The notes beneath the pieces were generated by a model, which saw nothing but the letters and a program-made list of their open reading frames with translations, was not told the DNA's origin and did not search any database. The position numbers were made by a program, and so were the translations under genes. From assembly GCA_014191855.1 (NCBI GenBank), contig BJHF01000004.1:1-64000 (forward strand): a stretch of DNA of 64,000 bases, read 5' to 3'. Below are positions 26,412 to 35,505 of the stretch, piece by piece (positions within the stretch are counted from its first letter, which is position 1; each line of letters begins with the position of its first letter). Source of the stretch: Deltaproteobacteria bacterium (GTDB taxonomy: Bacteria > Myxococcota_A > UBA796 > SXON01).

Positions 26412-27380
26412 TCACGGCGTGATCTCCTCCGACTCCACCGCCGCCGGTTCCTCGATCCTCGCCCGCACCAGCGCGTACTCCGACTCCACGTCCCCGCGCT
26501 GTACGCGAAGTCGAACCTGCGTTCCCGGCGTGCCCGTGATGTTCTCCACGCCGTGGCTCACCGACCACCCCGCCGTCGACTCTCCGTCGGCTTCCACGAT
26601 GACATCCCCAGCCTCGATCCCCGCGATCTCGCCTGGCCCGCCCGGGAGCACGTAGCTCACGCGCAAGCCTTCCGTCGCGCCCACCAACGCCAGTCCGACG
26701 CCGCCGATCTGCGCGGTGTCCAGCCGGAACGTGGGGCTGGCCGGCGGATCGAAGGGCGAGAAGTAAACAGGCTCTCCAGGCCGCTGCAGCGCACCGTCTG
26801 CGCTCCACGCCCGCACGAGGCAGTCCCCCCGCTGCAAAACGAGGGTGAACAAGCCATGTTCGTCGGTGCGCGTCTCCGTGCGGCAGCCCTCCACCCAGGC
26901 GCCCGACTGCGGCTCGCCGTGCAGGTCCACGACGTTGCCACTCAGCGTCCACCCCGCCTTGGGCAGCGTACACCGCTGCACTTCGCCAGCGTCAACCTCC
27001 ACCATCCCCAACCGGCGCAGCTCGGAATTGCGGCTGTCGCCCCCACTGTGCCAGTTCACCGTCCACTCGCCCGGCGTCACGTTCAGCGTCAGCGCCCGCC
27101 CCTCCGCTGTCGAAACGGCGGTTTGATCCTCCGTGCTCCGCGCCACCAGCCGCCCGGGGTCGTCCCCGAGCGCTGCGTCGATCGTACAGGTGATCACGCC
27201 CCACTCCAGCGCCACCTCCGGATCCCCGGGCGATATCGGGGCCTGGCGCGCCCGGCCGACCGCCAGCTTGGGTGGGCGCCAACCGCCCGGGAGCGCGGCC
27301 TGGTCCCGAAAGCGCGCCCACAGCGCGATCCCGATGAGCGACAGGGCGACGACGAAGAGGATGGCGATGCGCCGGCGCAC
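26412..27380 (-). CDS. Membrane-anchored protein with PDZ domain
   Basis: The protein has 322 residues from a GTG at 27380, chosen because RRRIAILFVVALSLIGIALWARF then forms the N-terminal anchor and TATGCT lies 6 nt upstream. The periplasmic part has a beta-rich region and a carboxypeptidase-regulatory-like fold (LSGNVVDLHGEPQSGAWVEGC ... DEHGLFTLVL). A C-terminal PDZ domain follows (GGVGLALV, GPGEIAGIEAGDVIVEADGE). No protease domain is present, so it may be a scaffold or secretion-system accessory protein (GspC-like in layout, low certainty). It ends beside the 188-bp repeat array. Confidence 0.65.
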   Translation of the reverse strand: MRRRIAILFVVALSLIGIALWARFRDQAALPGGWRPPKLAVGRARQAPISPGDPEVALEWGVITCTIDAALGDDPGRLVARSTEDQTAVSTAEGRALTLNVTPGEWTVNWHSGGDSRNSELRRLGMVEVDAGEVQRCTLPKAGWTLSGNVVDLHGEPQSGAWVEGCRTETRTDEHGLFTLVLQRGDCLVRAWSADGALQRPGEPVYFSPFDPPASPTFRLDTAQIGGVGLALVGATEGLRVSYVLPGGPGEIAGIEAGDVIVEADGESTAGWSVSHGVENITGTPGTQVRLRVQRGDVESEYALVRARIEEPAAVESEEITP

Positions 27381-27386
27381 CCCGAG

Positions 27387-27392
27387 AGCATA
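27387..27392 (-). promoter_or_regulatory. Predicted -10 box of a leaderless promoter
   Basis: On the minus strand TATGCT is followed by 6 nt and the GTG at 27380. It overlaps the short gap after prfC, so the PDZ gene can be expressed separately. Confidence 0.4.
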
Positions 27393-27399
27393 GCCCGGG

Positions 27400-28971
27400 C
27401 TACAAGGGTTCAACCTCCAGCAGCTCCGTGCCGGGGTTCTCGCGGAGCGCATACTGCAGCGGCCAGGGGGACTCGGAGAGCACCACCGGGCGCCCATGGC
27501 GGTCCTCTACGATGGTGTAGTCGCGCCGTGCTTTCATCCAGGCCAGGCCCGAGTCTCCCCGGATCCAGCGCGCGAGGCGGAACGGGCAGTTGTCGAGCAC
27601 CGCCTTGACGCCGTACTCGTGCTCGAGGCGGTGCAGGAGCACCTCGAACTGCATGGGGCCGACCGCGCCGAGGTACGGGTCCTGATCGCCGAGCTCCGGG
27701 CGGATGAAGAGCTGGATCGCGCCCTCGGCGCTGAGCTGCTGTAGCCCCGCCGAGAGGTGCTTACGACGCATCGGGTCCTTCAGCTTTACTCGGGCGAAGT
27801 GTTCGGGAGCGAAGCGGGGGATCCCCTGATACTCCACCTTGTCCTTCACAAACAACGTGTCTCCGATCCGCAGCTCACCGGGGTCGAACAACCCCACCAC
27901 GTCGCCGGGCCACGCCTCGTCCAACAGCTCCCGCTCGCTGCCGAGAAAGGTGTGCGGCTTGCTCAGCTTGAGGATCGCGCCGGTGCGGTGCACCGTCACC
28001 TCCATGGCGCGCTCGAACTTGCCGCTCTGGATCCGGAGGAAGGCCACGCGGTCCCGGTGGCGCGGGTTCATGTTCGCCTGGATCTTGAAGATGAACCCGG
28101 AGAAGCGGGGATCTTCGGGCGGCCGCTCGATGCCGGTGCACGGCCGCATTCGGGGGCCGGGCGCCATGTCCACCATCGCTTCGAGGAAGGGCTGGACGCC
28201 GAAGTTGTTCATCGCCGACCCGAAGAACACAGGGGTTTGCTTGCCGGCGAGGAACTTCTCGGGATCGTAGGTATCGCCCGCAATATCGAGCAGCTCGACG
28301 TCGTCTGCCAGCTTCGTGCGGAGGTTCTCCGGCAGCGCGTCGGGCGCGAGCCGCTCGAATTCCACCAGGTCGGTGCCTTTACCTGCCCCGAAGCGCAATA
28401 CTTCGCGCGTGGCGCGGTCATACACACCGACGAATTCACGGCCCGTTCCCACCGGCCAGTTCACCGGCGCGCACTCGATGCCCAACGCCCGCCCCACGTC
28501 GTCGAGCAGGGTGAGGGAATCGATGCCCTCGCGGTCGCACTTGTTCACCAACGTGAGCACGGGGATGCCGCGGAGCCGGCAGACCTCAAACAGCTTCTTG
28601 GTGCGTTCTTCCACGCCTTTGGCGTTGTCGATGAGCATCACGGCGCAGTCCACCGCGGCGAGCACCCGGTAGGTGTCTTCGGAGAAGTCGGCGTGCCCGG
28701 GCGTGTCCAACAGGTTGAGGCGCTTGCCCCGGTAGTCGAACTGCAGCACGGAGCTCGTAATGGAGATGCCGCGTTCCTGCTCCATCTTCATCCAGTCGCT
28801 CACCGCGTGCCGGCTTGCCTTTCGGGACTTCACGGCCCCCGCGATGTGGATCGCGCCGCCATAGAGCAGGAGCTTCTCGGTAAGCGTGGTTTTTCCCGCA
28901 TCGGGATGCGAGATGATCGCGAAGGTGCGGCGCCGGCCGGCTTCGTACTGGAGCGTTTCGAGCGGTTCCAT
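27400..28971 (-). CDS. prfC: Peptide chain release factor 3
   Basis: The protein has 523 residues, the normal length for RF3. GTPase motifs are SHPDAGKTTLTEK (G1), ISITSSVLQF (switch I), DTPGHADFSED (G3), and NKCDREG (G4). The C-terminal RF3 domains are clear (FGSAMNNFGVQPFLEA, GFIFKIQANMNPRHRDRVAFLRI, LQFEVLLHRLEHEYGV-like). RF3 is a cytosolic GTPase that recycles RF1/RF2 from the ribosome after termination. The start at ATG 28971 fits homologues (MEPLETLQYEAGRRRTFAII). It is divergent from the GspE-like gene. Confidence 0.97.
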   Translation of the reverse strand: MEPLETLQYEAGRRRTFAIISHPDAGKTTLTEKLLLYGGAIHIAGAVKSRKASRHAVSDWMKMEQERGISITSSVLQFDYRGKRLNLLDTPGHADFSEDTYRVLAAVDCAVMLIDNAKGVEERTKKLFEVCRLRGIPVLTLVNKCDREGIDSLTLLDDVGRALGIECAPVNWPVGTGREFVGVYDRATREVLRFGAGKGTDLVEFERLAPDALPENLRTKLADDVELLDIAGDTYDPEKFLAGKQTPVFFGSAMNNFGVQPFLEAMVDMAPGPRMRPCTGIERPPEDPRFSGFIFKIQANMNPRHRDRVAFLRIQSGKFERAMEVTVHRTGAILKLSKPHTFLGSERELLDEAWPGDVVGLFDPGELRIGDTLFVKDKVEYQGIPRFAPEHFARVKLKDPMRRKHLSAGLQQLSAEGAIQLFIRPELGDQDPYLGAVGPMQFEVLLHRLEHEYGVKAVLDNCPFRLARWIRGDSGLAWMKARRDYTIVEDRHGRPVVLSESPWPLQYALRENPGTELLEVEPL

Positions 28972-29058
28972 GGCGGGCGGCGGGTAACCCGGTCGATGTC
29001 GATTGGACTCAACCCGGGCGCCTCGGCGACCGATTGGCGCGACGAGCGGGAGCGCGGC

Positions 29059-31068
29059 ATGGCGGACACACGACGGCTGGGAGACATCCTCATCGAGGAA
29101 GCGATCGTGAGTCGCGAGGCGGTGGCTGCGGCCATGGACCTGCAGCGCTCGGGGACGGAGCACCGCCTGGGCGAGCTGCTCTGCGATTCAGGGGCGCTCG
29201 ATCCCGCCTGGCTCACCGCGGCCCTCGCGGAACAAGCGGGGCTTGATACGCTCGATCCGCTCACGCTGGCGGTGGACCCTCCGATGCTGTGGCGCGTACC
29301 GCCTGAGGTCGCGGAGCGGCTGGGAGCCTTTGTCGGTCGCGACGAGGAGGGCCCCATCGTGGTGCTGGCGGATCCTTCGAACCGCAACACGCCCAGGCAG
29401 ATCGCAAATTTGTTAGGGATCCCCTCGATCCGCGCCGCAGCGGGGCTGCGCGAGCGGGTTTCGGCCGCGATTACCCGGCATTACGACACGGCTCCCGCGC
29501 GCGCGCGTCGGGTGCGGGGCGTGGTGGGGGAGGAGCGCCCGGCGACGACGAGCGTAACGGGGCAGCAGCTCGACCAGGCCCAGATGAACACGCGGCTGGC
29601 CCGTGGAGGCCTCCGGGCGTACCCCGACTTCGCCACGGCGCTCCTGGTATACGTGGAGGAAACCGGCGCGGAGCGCATCGTGTTCGACAAGGGGCGGGTG
29701 CGGCTTTGCCACGACGGCGTTGACGCGGAGGTGCTCCAGATCCCGGAGGCCCACGCAGCGGGGGTGGCGGCGGCGCTGCGTTCGCGGGTGCGCCTCGACA
29801 CGACACTTTCGCGCACGACGGGCGGCGAAGCCAAGGTGCCGGTGGGGGACGCCACGCTTTCGGTGCGGGTGCGTGCGTCCAGCGGCGAGCTTGGCGGGCG
29901 CGTCGACATTCACCTGCTCAAGGACGCGGCGCCCGCGGAGCTGCCGCTTGTGCCGAAGGCGGCTGCGGCCTGGCGGGAGCTGAGCGCGGCGCCGGGCCTG
30001 GTCGTGATCGCCGTGTCGGAGGAGGGCGATGGGCAGGCGTTTGTGGACTCGGCCGCGCGCGCCGATGTGCGCACGCTGACCGACTGGGCGAGCGCGGAGT
30101 CCGCGGTGAAGGCGGCAGAGGCCGGGCGGGTGGTGTTCGTGCGGCTGGCCGCGGCTGGCATCCCGGAGGCCCTCGCCCGGTTCAACGACCTGGTCCCGAA
30201 TCGGGCCGCGGGAGCGGCGGTGCTGCGTGGAGCGGTGACGCAGCGGCGCCTCCGCCGCGTGTGCTCGACGTGCGCGCTGCCGCCCGACCAGAACCCGGGG
30301 GTGGCCGATCGCCTTGGGGTGCTTCCGTTCGCCGCCCCACGCCCGGGGTACGGTTGCCCGAGCTGCGGCTACCGGGGATACGCGGGTTCGGCGGTCGCTT
30401 ATGAGGTGGTCGTCGCCGAGCGGCCGCTGCTCGAGGCCTTCGGCTCCGGCGCCACGGTCGCGACGTTTGGCGCGCTGGCGCTCCCCGTCGCCGAGCGAAC
30501 CCTCCAGGTCGACGCCGTGGCCCTGGCGATCGGCGGGATCACCACGGCGGACGAGCTTCTGCGGGTCATCCCGCCCCCCGCGGAGTGGGCGGCCCGCGCC
30601 CGCGAGGATCGCCACCGTGGGTTGTTCCGGGCGATCACCGCGGAGCCGGTGGTCGCGCCGCCACCCGCCGCCGCGGTCGAGGAGAATGAGGAACTACCGG
30701 TTGTCTTCGTGGTTCACCCGAACGACGCCGCCGTGAGCCAGCTCCGCGCCGCGCTGCGTGGGCGTGCTGCCGTGGTGGGGGCGCGCTCGGCCGCCGCCGC
30801 GCGCTCGATGTCGCACCCGGAACTACCGGTCATCGGCATCGTGGCGCAGTGGGCCGCCGGGGGCTGGGACCCGGACCTGCTGCGCGAGTGGGTGAGCTGC
30901 GGCACGCGCATCGTGCTCATGGGCCCGCCGAACGACCTCGCCCAGATGGAAACGGCGTTCTCGCTTGGCGCCGAGGATTACGCGGCGAGCCTCGACGAGG
31001 TGGCGGTGCGCCTGGCCCGCTGGTTGCCGTTCCGCGAAGTGCCGGATCTGCGCCTTCAAGCCTGGTAG
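29059..31068 (+). CDS. GspE/PilB-like protein lacking the ATP-binding site, with degenerate receiver domain
   Basis: The protein has 669 residues. The start at 29059 follows GGGAG by 6 nt. The N terminus is an MshEN/GspE_N domain (RLGDILIEEAIVSREAVAAAMDLQ; about 1-125). The middle aligns in order with secretion/pilus ATPases: VYVEETGAERIVF, then GLVVIAVSEEGDGQ where GPTGSGKT (Walker A) is expected, then RFNDLVPNRAAGAAVLRGAVTQRRLRRVC. The C4 zinc motif CSTC...CPSC plus GYRGYAGSAVAYEVV is kept. From about residue 545 a receiver-like domain follows, with no phospho-accepting Asp. It is probably a non-catalytic regulator or adaptor for a pilus or type II secretion system. Confidence 0.75.
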   Translation: MADTRRLGDILIEEAIVSREAVAAAMDLQRSGTEHRLGELLCDSGALDPAWLTAALAEQAGLDTLDPLTLAVDPPMLWRVPPEVAERLGAFVGRDEEGPIVVLADPSNRNTPRQIANLLGIPSIRAAAGLRERVSAAITRHYDTAPARARRVRGVVGEERPATTSVTGQQLDQAQMNTRLARGGLRAYPDFATALLVYVEETGAERIVFDKGRVRLCHDGVDAEVLQIPEAHAAGVAAALRSRVRLDTTLSRTTGGEAKVPVGDATLSVRVRASSGELGGRVDIHLLKDAAPAELPLVPKAAAAWRELSAAPGLVVIAVSEEGDGQAFVDSAARADVRTLTDWASAESAVKAAEAGRVVFVRLAAAGIPEALARFNDLVPNRAAGAAVLRGAVTQRRLRRVCSTCALPPDQNPGVADRLGVLPFAAPRPGYGCPSCGYRGYAGSAVAYEVVVAERPLLEAFGSGATVATFGALALPVAERTLQVDAVALAIGGITTADELLRVIPPPAEWAARAREDRHRGLFRAITAEPVVAPPPAAAVEENEELPVVFVVHPNDAAVSQLRAALRGRAAVVGARSAAAARSMSHPELPVIGIVAQWAAGGWDPDLLREWVSCGTRIVLMGPPNDLAQMETAFSLGAEDYAASLDEVAVRLARWLPFREVPDLRLQAW

Positions 31069-31085
31069 CCGGCCGCGGCGCTACC
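31064..31085. terminator. Hairpin joining two convergent stop codons
   Basis: GGTAGC (31064-31069) pairs with GCTACC (31080-31085). The arms contain the TAG stops of both genes (plus-strand stop at 31066-31068, minus-strand stop at 31081-31083). Confidence 0.45.
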
Positions 31086-31716
31086 GAATGGTGAAGTGGA
31101 TCGTCTCGGTGTCTTCCTGGCTGCCGCTGTCTCGCGCGGTCACCGTGATGTCCTTCTTCCCCTTCGAAACCCCTTCGACGTAGAAGATCACCAAGCCGTT
31201 TTCGGGAGGTTTGGCGGGCGCATTCTCGGCACCTTCGGCCACCCCGCCCCAAACCAGATCGATCTCCGACATGTCATCGTCCTTGGGGTTCACCTCCACC
31301 TCAACGATCACGGGATCCCCGTAGTCGTAGGTTTGGTCTTCGTTCGGCTCCTTGATCGAAACGCGCGGGGGATCGTTCGGCGTGATGTCGAGCCGCACGC
31401 TGTCGGTGGCGGTGAGCCCGAACACGTCGGTCGCGGTCAGCGAGATCTGGTAGTCGTGCTGCGGGAGGCCAGCCTCGAGGTACAACGTGACCTCTCCGTC
31501 GGCCGTCAGCGGGTTTCCGGGGTCGTCCAGCTCCGGATCGAAGGTCCATTCCAACGCCAGGGCGTTCGGGCCATCGTCGTCGTCCACCTGCCCCGTGAGC
31601 GTGAACGGCTCGTTCGCGCGGAAGTCGGCGCCCTCCACGGGGGACACGATCGCCACCTCCGGGGCGACGTTATCGCTCCCGGGCGCATCGCACCCGACCA
31701 GGAAGAACGGAGTCAC
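31081..31716 (-). CDS. Lipoprotein with two PKD/Ig-like domains
   Basis: The protein has 211 residues from a GTG that opens a very short lipoprotein signal (VTPFFLVGC, Cys9). Two Ig/PKD-like modules follow: PEVAIVSPVEGADFRANEPF ... DSVRLDIT (about 15-110) and PRVSIKEPNEDQTYDYGDPV ... TIHFTIR (about 115-211). It is related in style to the larger lipoprotein at 18173. The role is unknown but it is probably a surface or periplasmic binding or structural protein. TATCCT lies 8 nt before the start. Confidence 0.7.
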   Translation of the reverse strand: MTPFFLVGCDAPGSDNVAPEVAIVSPVEGADFRANEPFTLTGQVDDDDGPNALALEWTFDPELDDPGNPLTADGEVTLYLEAGLPQHDYQISLTATDVFGLTATDSVRLDITPNDPPRVSIKEPNEDQTYDYGDPVIVEVEVNPKDDDMSEIDLVWGGVAEGAENAPAKPPENGLVIFYVEGVSKGKKDITVTARDSGSQEDTETIHFTIR

Positions 31717-31724
31717 TGCCGCGC

Positions 31725-31730
31725 AGGATA
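31725..31730 (-). promoter_or_regulatory. Predicted -10 box of a leaderless promoter
   Basis: On the minus strand TATCCT is followed by GCGCGGCA and the GTG at 31716. It is nearly the same sequence as before the ATG at 39616. Confidence 0.5.
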
Positions 31731-31774
31731 GCGCGAAGGTCGAGCGGCAGCACCATCGCGGTTAGACGTTCCGC

Positions 31775-33520
31775 GTGAAGAACGACCTGCGGTTCGCGGT
31801 CAGCGTGGGCGCGGCCGCCGGGGCCGTGGAGGCCGCGCTGCGGAGCAGCAGCGCGCATGGATGGGGATTTGTCCAGTTAGGCGCCTTCATCGTACTCTCT
31901 GTCGCGCTTCCATCGCTGATCGCCGGGGCGTTGGCGCTGCTGGCCTCGCGTATGCAGTCGCCAGCCTCGCGCCGGGCCGTCGTGACCGCGATGCTCGGCG
32001 GGGTGATCGCCGCTGTGGCCTACCGCTACGACTTCGTCTTGAATGAGCGCTTTCGGGATCCGAGGGTGTGGGCGGGGGTGCCGGCTGCTTTTCTGGTCGG
32101 GGCTGGGATCGCGGGCGTTGCCGGTCGTTGGCTCACGGTGCGTGGCCTCACCCTGTTGGCTGGGAGCGCCCTCGTGGTGGCGGCCGGTCGCGCGTGGCCC
32201 ATCTCGGGGGCGCTCGCCAGCGTAGAGCGTCCCAACATCCTCGTGATTTCCATGGACACCACCCGCGCCGATCACGTCGCCGGCATGCCCACCTGGGATC
32301 GGCTCGCCGCCGAGGGCACGACGTTCACCCAGGCCATCGCAGCCGCGCCGATCACCGAGCCCTCCCACCTCGCGATGTTTACGGGCATCGCGCCCTTCCG
32401 CTCGGGCATCGTGAGCAACGGCACCGAGCTCGGCGAGCGCCCCCTGGTGTGGAAGGAGTTTGCGGCAGCGGGATACCTGACGGCTGGCTTTGTAGCTGGC
32501 TTTCCCCTCCACAGCAAGTACGGCTGGGACCAGGGCATGCACGTGTGGGACGACGACTTCGGCCTCTGGCCCGGCGCAGAGACCCTCACCTGGGTGAAGG
32601 CCTGGAACCAGGTTGCGCTCAAGGAGCACGCGCTCCGGGAGCGAACGGCAGACCGCGTAGTGGATCACGCGGCCACATGGTTGAGCGCCCACCGCAACGA
32701 GCAGTTCTTCGCCTTCGTCCACTTCTACGACGCGCATGGGCCCTACGTGTCGCCCCACAACGCCAGCCTGGGCCCCGCGCCGACGGAAGGCGAGCCGTTG
32801 GCGCTGCCGCCCTACTGGCCCCCGGCGGCGCGGGCGATCACCAGCGCGGAGTGGCTGAAGCGGGCGTATGAGGCCGAGGTCACGACGGTTGACGAGGCCG
32901 TCGCGCAGGTGTTGGCGTCCCTCGGGGAGCGCCTGGACAACACCATCGTCGTGGTCACGGCGGACCACGGCGAGAGTCTCGGCGAACACGGCGTGCTCTT
33001 CGACCATGGAGACGATCTCTACGACCCCTCCCTCCGCGTTCCGCTTGTCGTGCGCTGGCCCGGGCATGTGCGCGCGGGTGTTTCGCTGGACTGCCAGGTT
33101 GGCGGCGTCGATCTGGCCCCCACGCTGCGCGCGTTGGCGGGGCTGCCTGCACCCCCTGGGGAACACATCGACGGCGTTTCGCGCGCCGCGGAGCTGACCT
33201 CGGGAGGCTGTCGCCCCACGCCGGTCGTGTCGTCCACCACAGCCGGCCGCTTCGTGGAGCGCCCCCCCGTCGACCACGCCCTGCGAAACGAGGGATCGAA
33301 GCTCATTCTGAAGGAGGTCGGCCCCGTGGAGTCGTACGACCTGCTGGCCGACCCCGGCGAACTGCACAACCTCGCGCCCATCCTTGAGCCTGTCGAGGTG
33401 ATCGCAGCGTTCCGCACCCTCCTCGGCACCGGCACCGCTGGGCTCAGCCCGACCCTCGACGCGGAGACGCGCAATGCGCTGGAGCTGCTCGGCTACATCG
33501 ATCCGGTGGAGGCGCCATGA
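31775..33520 (+). CDS. Membrane-bound sulfatase/LtaS-fold phosphotransferase 1
   Basis: The protein has 581 residues. Four or five N-terminal transmembrane helices (about 5-150) precede an exported alkaline-phosphatase/sulfatase-fold domain: NILVISMDTTRADHV (metal-binding Asp), ITEPSHLAMFTG at the nucleophile position, HFYDAHGPY, and VVTADHGESLGEHG (metal-binding DHG). The formylglycine motif C/S-x-P-x-R is absent: Thr and His occupy the key places (TEPSH). This favours a phospho- or phosphoglycerol-transferase over a true sulfatase. It is the first gene of a three-gene operon, and its stop overlaps the next start by 4 nt (ATGA). Confidence 0.75.
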   Translation: MKNDLRFAVSVGAAAGAVEAALRSSSAHGWGFVQLGAFIVLSVALPSLIAGALALLASRMQSPASRRAVVTAMLGGVIAAVAYRYDFVLNERFRDPRVWAGVPAAFLVGAGIAGVAGRWLTVRGLTLLAGSALVVAAGRAWPISGALASVERPNILVISMDTTRADHVAGMPTWDRLAAEGTTFTQAIAAAPITEPSHLAMFTGIAPFRSGIVSNGTELGERPLVWKEFAAAGYLTAGFVAGFPLHSKYGWDQGMHVWDDDFGLWPGAETLTWVKAWNQVALKEHALRERTADRVVDHAATWLSAHRNEQFFAFVHFYDAHGPYVSPHNASLGPAPTEGEPLALPPYWPPAARAITSAEWLKRAYEAEVTTVDEAVAQVLASLGERLDNTIVVVTADHGESLGEHGVLFDHGDDLYDPSLRVPLVVRWPGHVRAGVSLDCQVGGVDLAPTLRALAGLPAPPGEHIDGVSRAAELTSGGCRPTPVVSSTTAGRFVERPPVDHALRNEGSKLILKEVGPVESYDLLADPGELHNLAPILEPVEVIAAFRTLLGTGTAGLSPTLDAETRNALELLGYIDPVEAP

Positions 33521-35505
33521 GCGAGGAAGAACCCCTCGATGTGCCGCCGGTGGCGACGCGCTGGATCGCGCTGCGGATCGCGAGCCAGGTCGCCGCGGCC
33601 GGCGCGCTGCTCGGGGGCGTGGAAGGGTTGGCCGTCGCGAGCCGCTCCCGCCTGTGGCTCGATCCGTCCGAGCGGATCCAGCTCACCTTCGGCGCCGTCG
33701 TGGCCGACGCGAGCGTGGCCTTCGTGGCTGGGCTGGTCGGCGGCGCGATCGCGCAGATGGCCCGATCCTGGGAGCCGCACGGCAAGCGGTATCAGCGCGG
33801 CTTCAGCCTCGGGTTTGGCCTGGTCGCTGCGTTCTACCTGGTGCCGATGGCGCTGGAGCTGTGGCGCCGGGGGGACCCGAAAAACACGGCTGGCGTGCTC
33901 GCCGTGTGCTGCAGCGTCACGTTGTTTGGGTACCTCACCGCCGGCTACGCCTATCGCCGCGAGATGATCGGGCTGATGCCGCGCCTCGGGTGGCGGATCC
34001 CGGCGTTTAGCCTTGCGTTCTTCCTCGCGCTCCTCAGCGGCCTCATCCCTCAACGGGAGCGGCCACCGGCGATCGCCGCGCCCCCCGGGGCTGCGAACGT
34101 GATCCTCATCACCGTGGATACCCTTCGCGCCGATCGCCTCGGTGTGTACGGCGGCCCGGTGCTTACGCCCAACGTGGACCGTCTCGGCCTCGAAGGGGCG
34201 ATCTTCGAGGGCGCCATCACCCCGCTCCCCGAAACGGCGCCCTCCCACTCCGCGATGCTTACGGGCCGCCACCCGAGCGAAACCAAGGTCGTCCAGAACG
34301 GCCGCACGTTGGCGAGCAACGAGCTGACGGTCACGGAACAGCTCAGCCTCGCCGGTTGGCGCACCGGTGCCTTCGTCTCGTCCTTCGCCGTGGACTCGTC
34401 GGTGGGGCTCGACCAGGGCTTCGAGGTGTACGACGACGACTTCGCGCCCGCACTGCGCGGCGTCAGTGAGTTCCGCACGGGCTGGATGGCGCTCCGCCTC
34501 TTGCTCCGCTTCGGCGACCCGGCGGACTGGCCCTCGCTGCTGGAGCGCCGCGGGGACGCGACGGTCTCACGCGCGCTGACCTGGATCGACACGCTGCGCC
34601 CCGAGCAGCCCGTGTTCTTGTGGGTTCACCTGTTCGATCCTCACTCTCCGTACGACGTGCATGAGGACACGGGGGACTTCACGGTGGATCACCGCGAGAT
34701 CCTCGCCCAGGAGCCCGGCTACGCCTACAGCGATACCGAGATCACGGCCTTGCGCCGGCAATACGACGCCGAGGTGAAGTTCATGGATGCCCAGGTGGGC
34801 GCGCTGGTGGAGGGTCTGCGCGCGCGGCATCGGCTCGACGATGCGGTGGTGCTCCTCGTTGGCGATCACGGCGAGAGCCTCGGGGAGCACGAGATCTACT
34901 TCACGCACCACGGGCTGTACGACGAAGTGCTGCGCGTGCCGATGTTGCTGTGGGAGGCGCGCCCGGGGGATTGGGAGCCCGGAACCCGGGTATCGCAGCA
35001 GGTGAGCGTGCAGGACGTGCCGAACACCTTGCTTGACTATGCCGGGGTGCCGCGGCTCACGAAGACCGACTCCACGCCGCTCCAGCTACGCCTCGACGGG
35101 AGTCAGGTGCGCTCGGAGCCGCTCCTGTTGCTTGGCCGCGCCGAAACCGACTGGTTGTACGGCGTGCGCGCACCGGGCGGCGTGAAGTACATCCAGTCCG
35201 CCGCGGGGAAGGAGGAATTGTACGACCTCAACACCGATCCGGCGGAGGCACGGAACCTCGCTGAGAACCCGGGCGCGGTAGACGCCGTCCGCAACGGCCG
35301 CACCAACGTGCAGCGTCTGAAAACCACGGTTGAGCGGGGCGGAAGCACCGACAAGGGCACGACCGAGCTGCTGGAGGCGCTGGGGTACCAGGATCCGGCA
35401 GCCGCCCCGTCGGCACCGGCGCCAGCTCCGACCCCGGCCCCCGCGCCCACGCCCGAGCCGGTGGTCCCGTCGCCCGTCGCCCCCCCCACGGCGCCTCGCC
35501 CATGA
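33517..35505 (+). CDS. Membrane-bound sulfatase/LtaS-fold phosphotransferase 2
   Basis: The protein has 662 residues and is paralogous in layout to the preceding gene: four or five N-terminal helices (about 15-180), then the exported domain with VILITVDTLRADRLGVYG, ETAPSHSAMLTG, HLFDPHSPYD and LVGDHGESLGEH. As in the first enzyme, the formylglycine motif is replaced by TAPSH, so a Thr nucleophile is likely. A Pro/Ala-rich tail (about 625-662) is probably flexible. It overlaps both neighbours by 4 nt, so the three proteins are likely made together in similar amounts. Confidence 0.75.
   Translation: MSEEEPLDVPPVATRWIALRIASQVAAAGALLGGVEGLAVASRSRLWLDPSERIQLTFGAVVADASVAFVAGLVGGAIAQMARSWEPHGKRYQRGFSLGFGLVAAFYLVPMALELWRRGDPKNTAGVLAVCCSVTLFGYLTAGYAYRREMIGLMPRLGWRIPAFSLAFFLALLSGLIPQRERPPAIAAPPGAANVILITVDTLRADRLGVYGGPVLTPNVDRLGLEGAIFEGAITPLPETAPSHSAMLTGRHPSETKVVQNGRTLASNELTVTEQLSLAGWRTGAFVSSFAVDSSVGLDQGFEVYDDDFAPALRGVSEFRTGWMALRLLLRFGDPADWPSLLERRGDATVSRALTWIDTLRPEQPVFLWVHLFDPHSPYDVHEDTGDFTVDHREILAQEPGYAYSDTEITALRRQYDAEVKFMDAQVGALVEGLRARHRLDDAVVLLVGDHGESLGEHEIYFTHHGLYDEVLRVPMLLWEARPGDWEPGTRVSQQVSVQDVPNTLLDYAGVPRLTKTDSTPLQLRLDGSQVRSEPLLLLGRAETDWLYGVRAPGGVKYIQSAAGKEELYDLNTDPAEARNLAENPGAVDAVRNGRTNVQRLKTTVERGGSTDKGTTELLEALGYQDPAAAPSAPAPAPTPAPAPTPEPVVPSPVAPPTAPRP

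Noticed and set aside
31775-35505. Calling both enzymes true sulfatases
   Set aside because: The formylglycine signature C/S-x-P-x-R is absent in both; Thr and His occupy the positions, so a phosphotransferase-type role is more likely.
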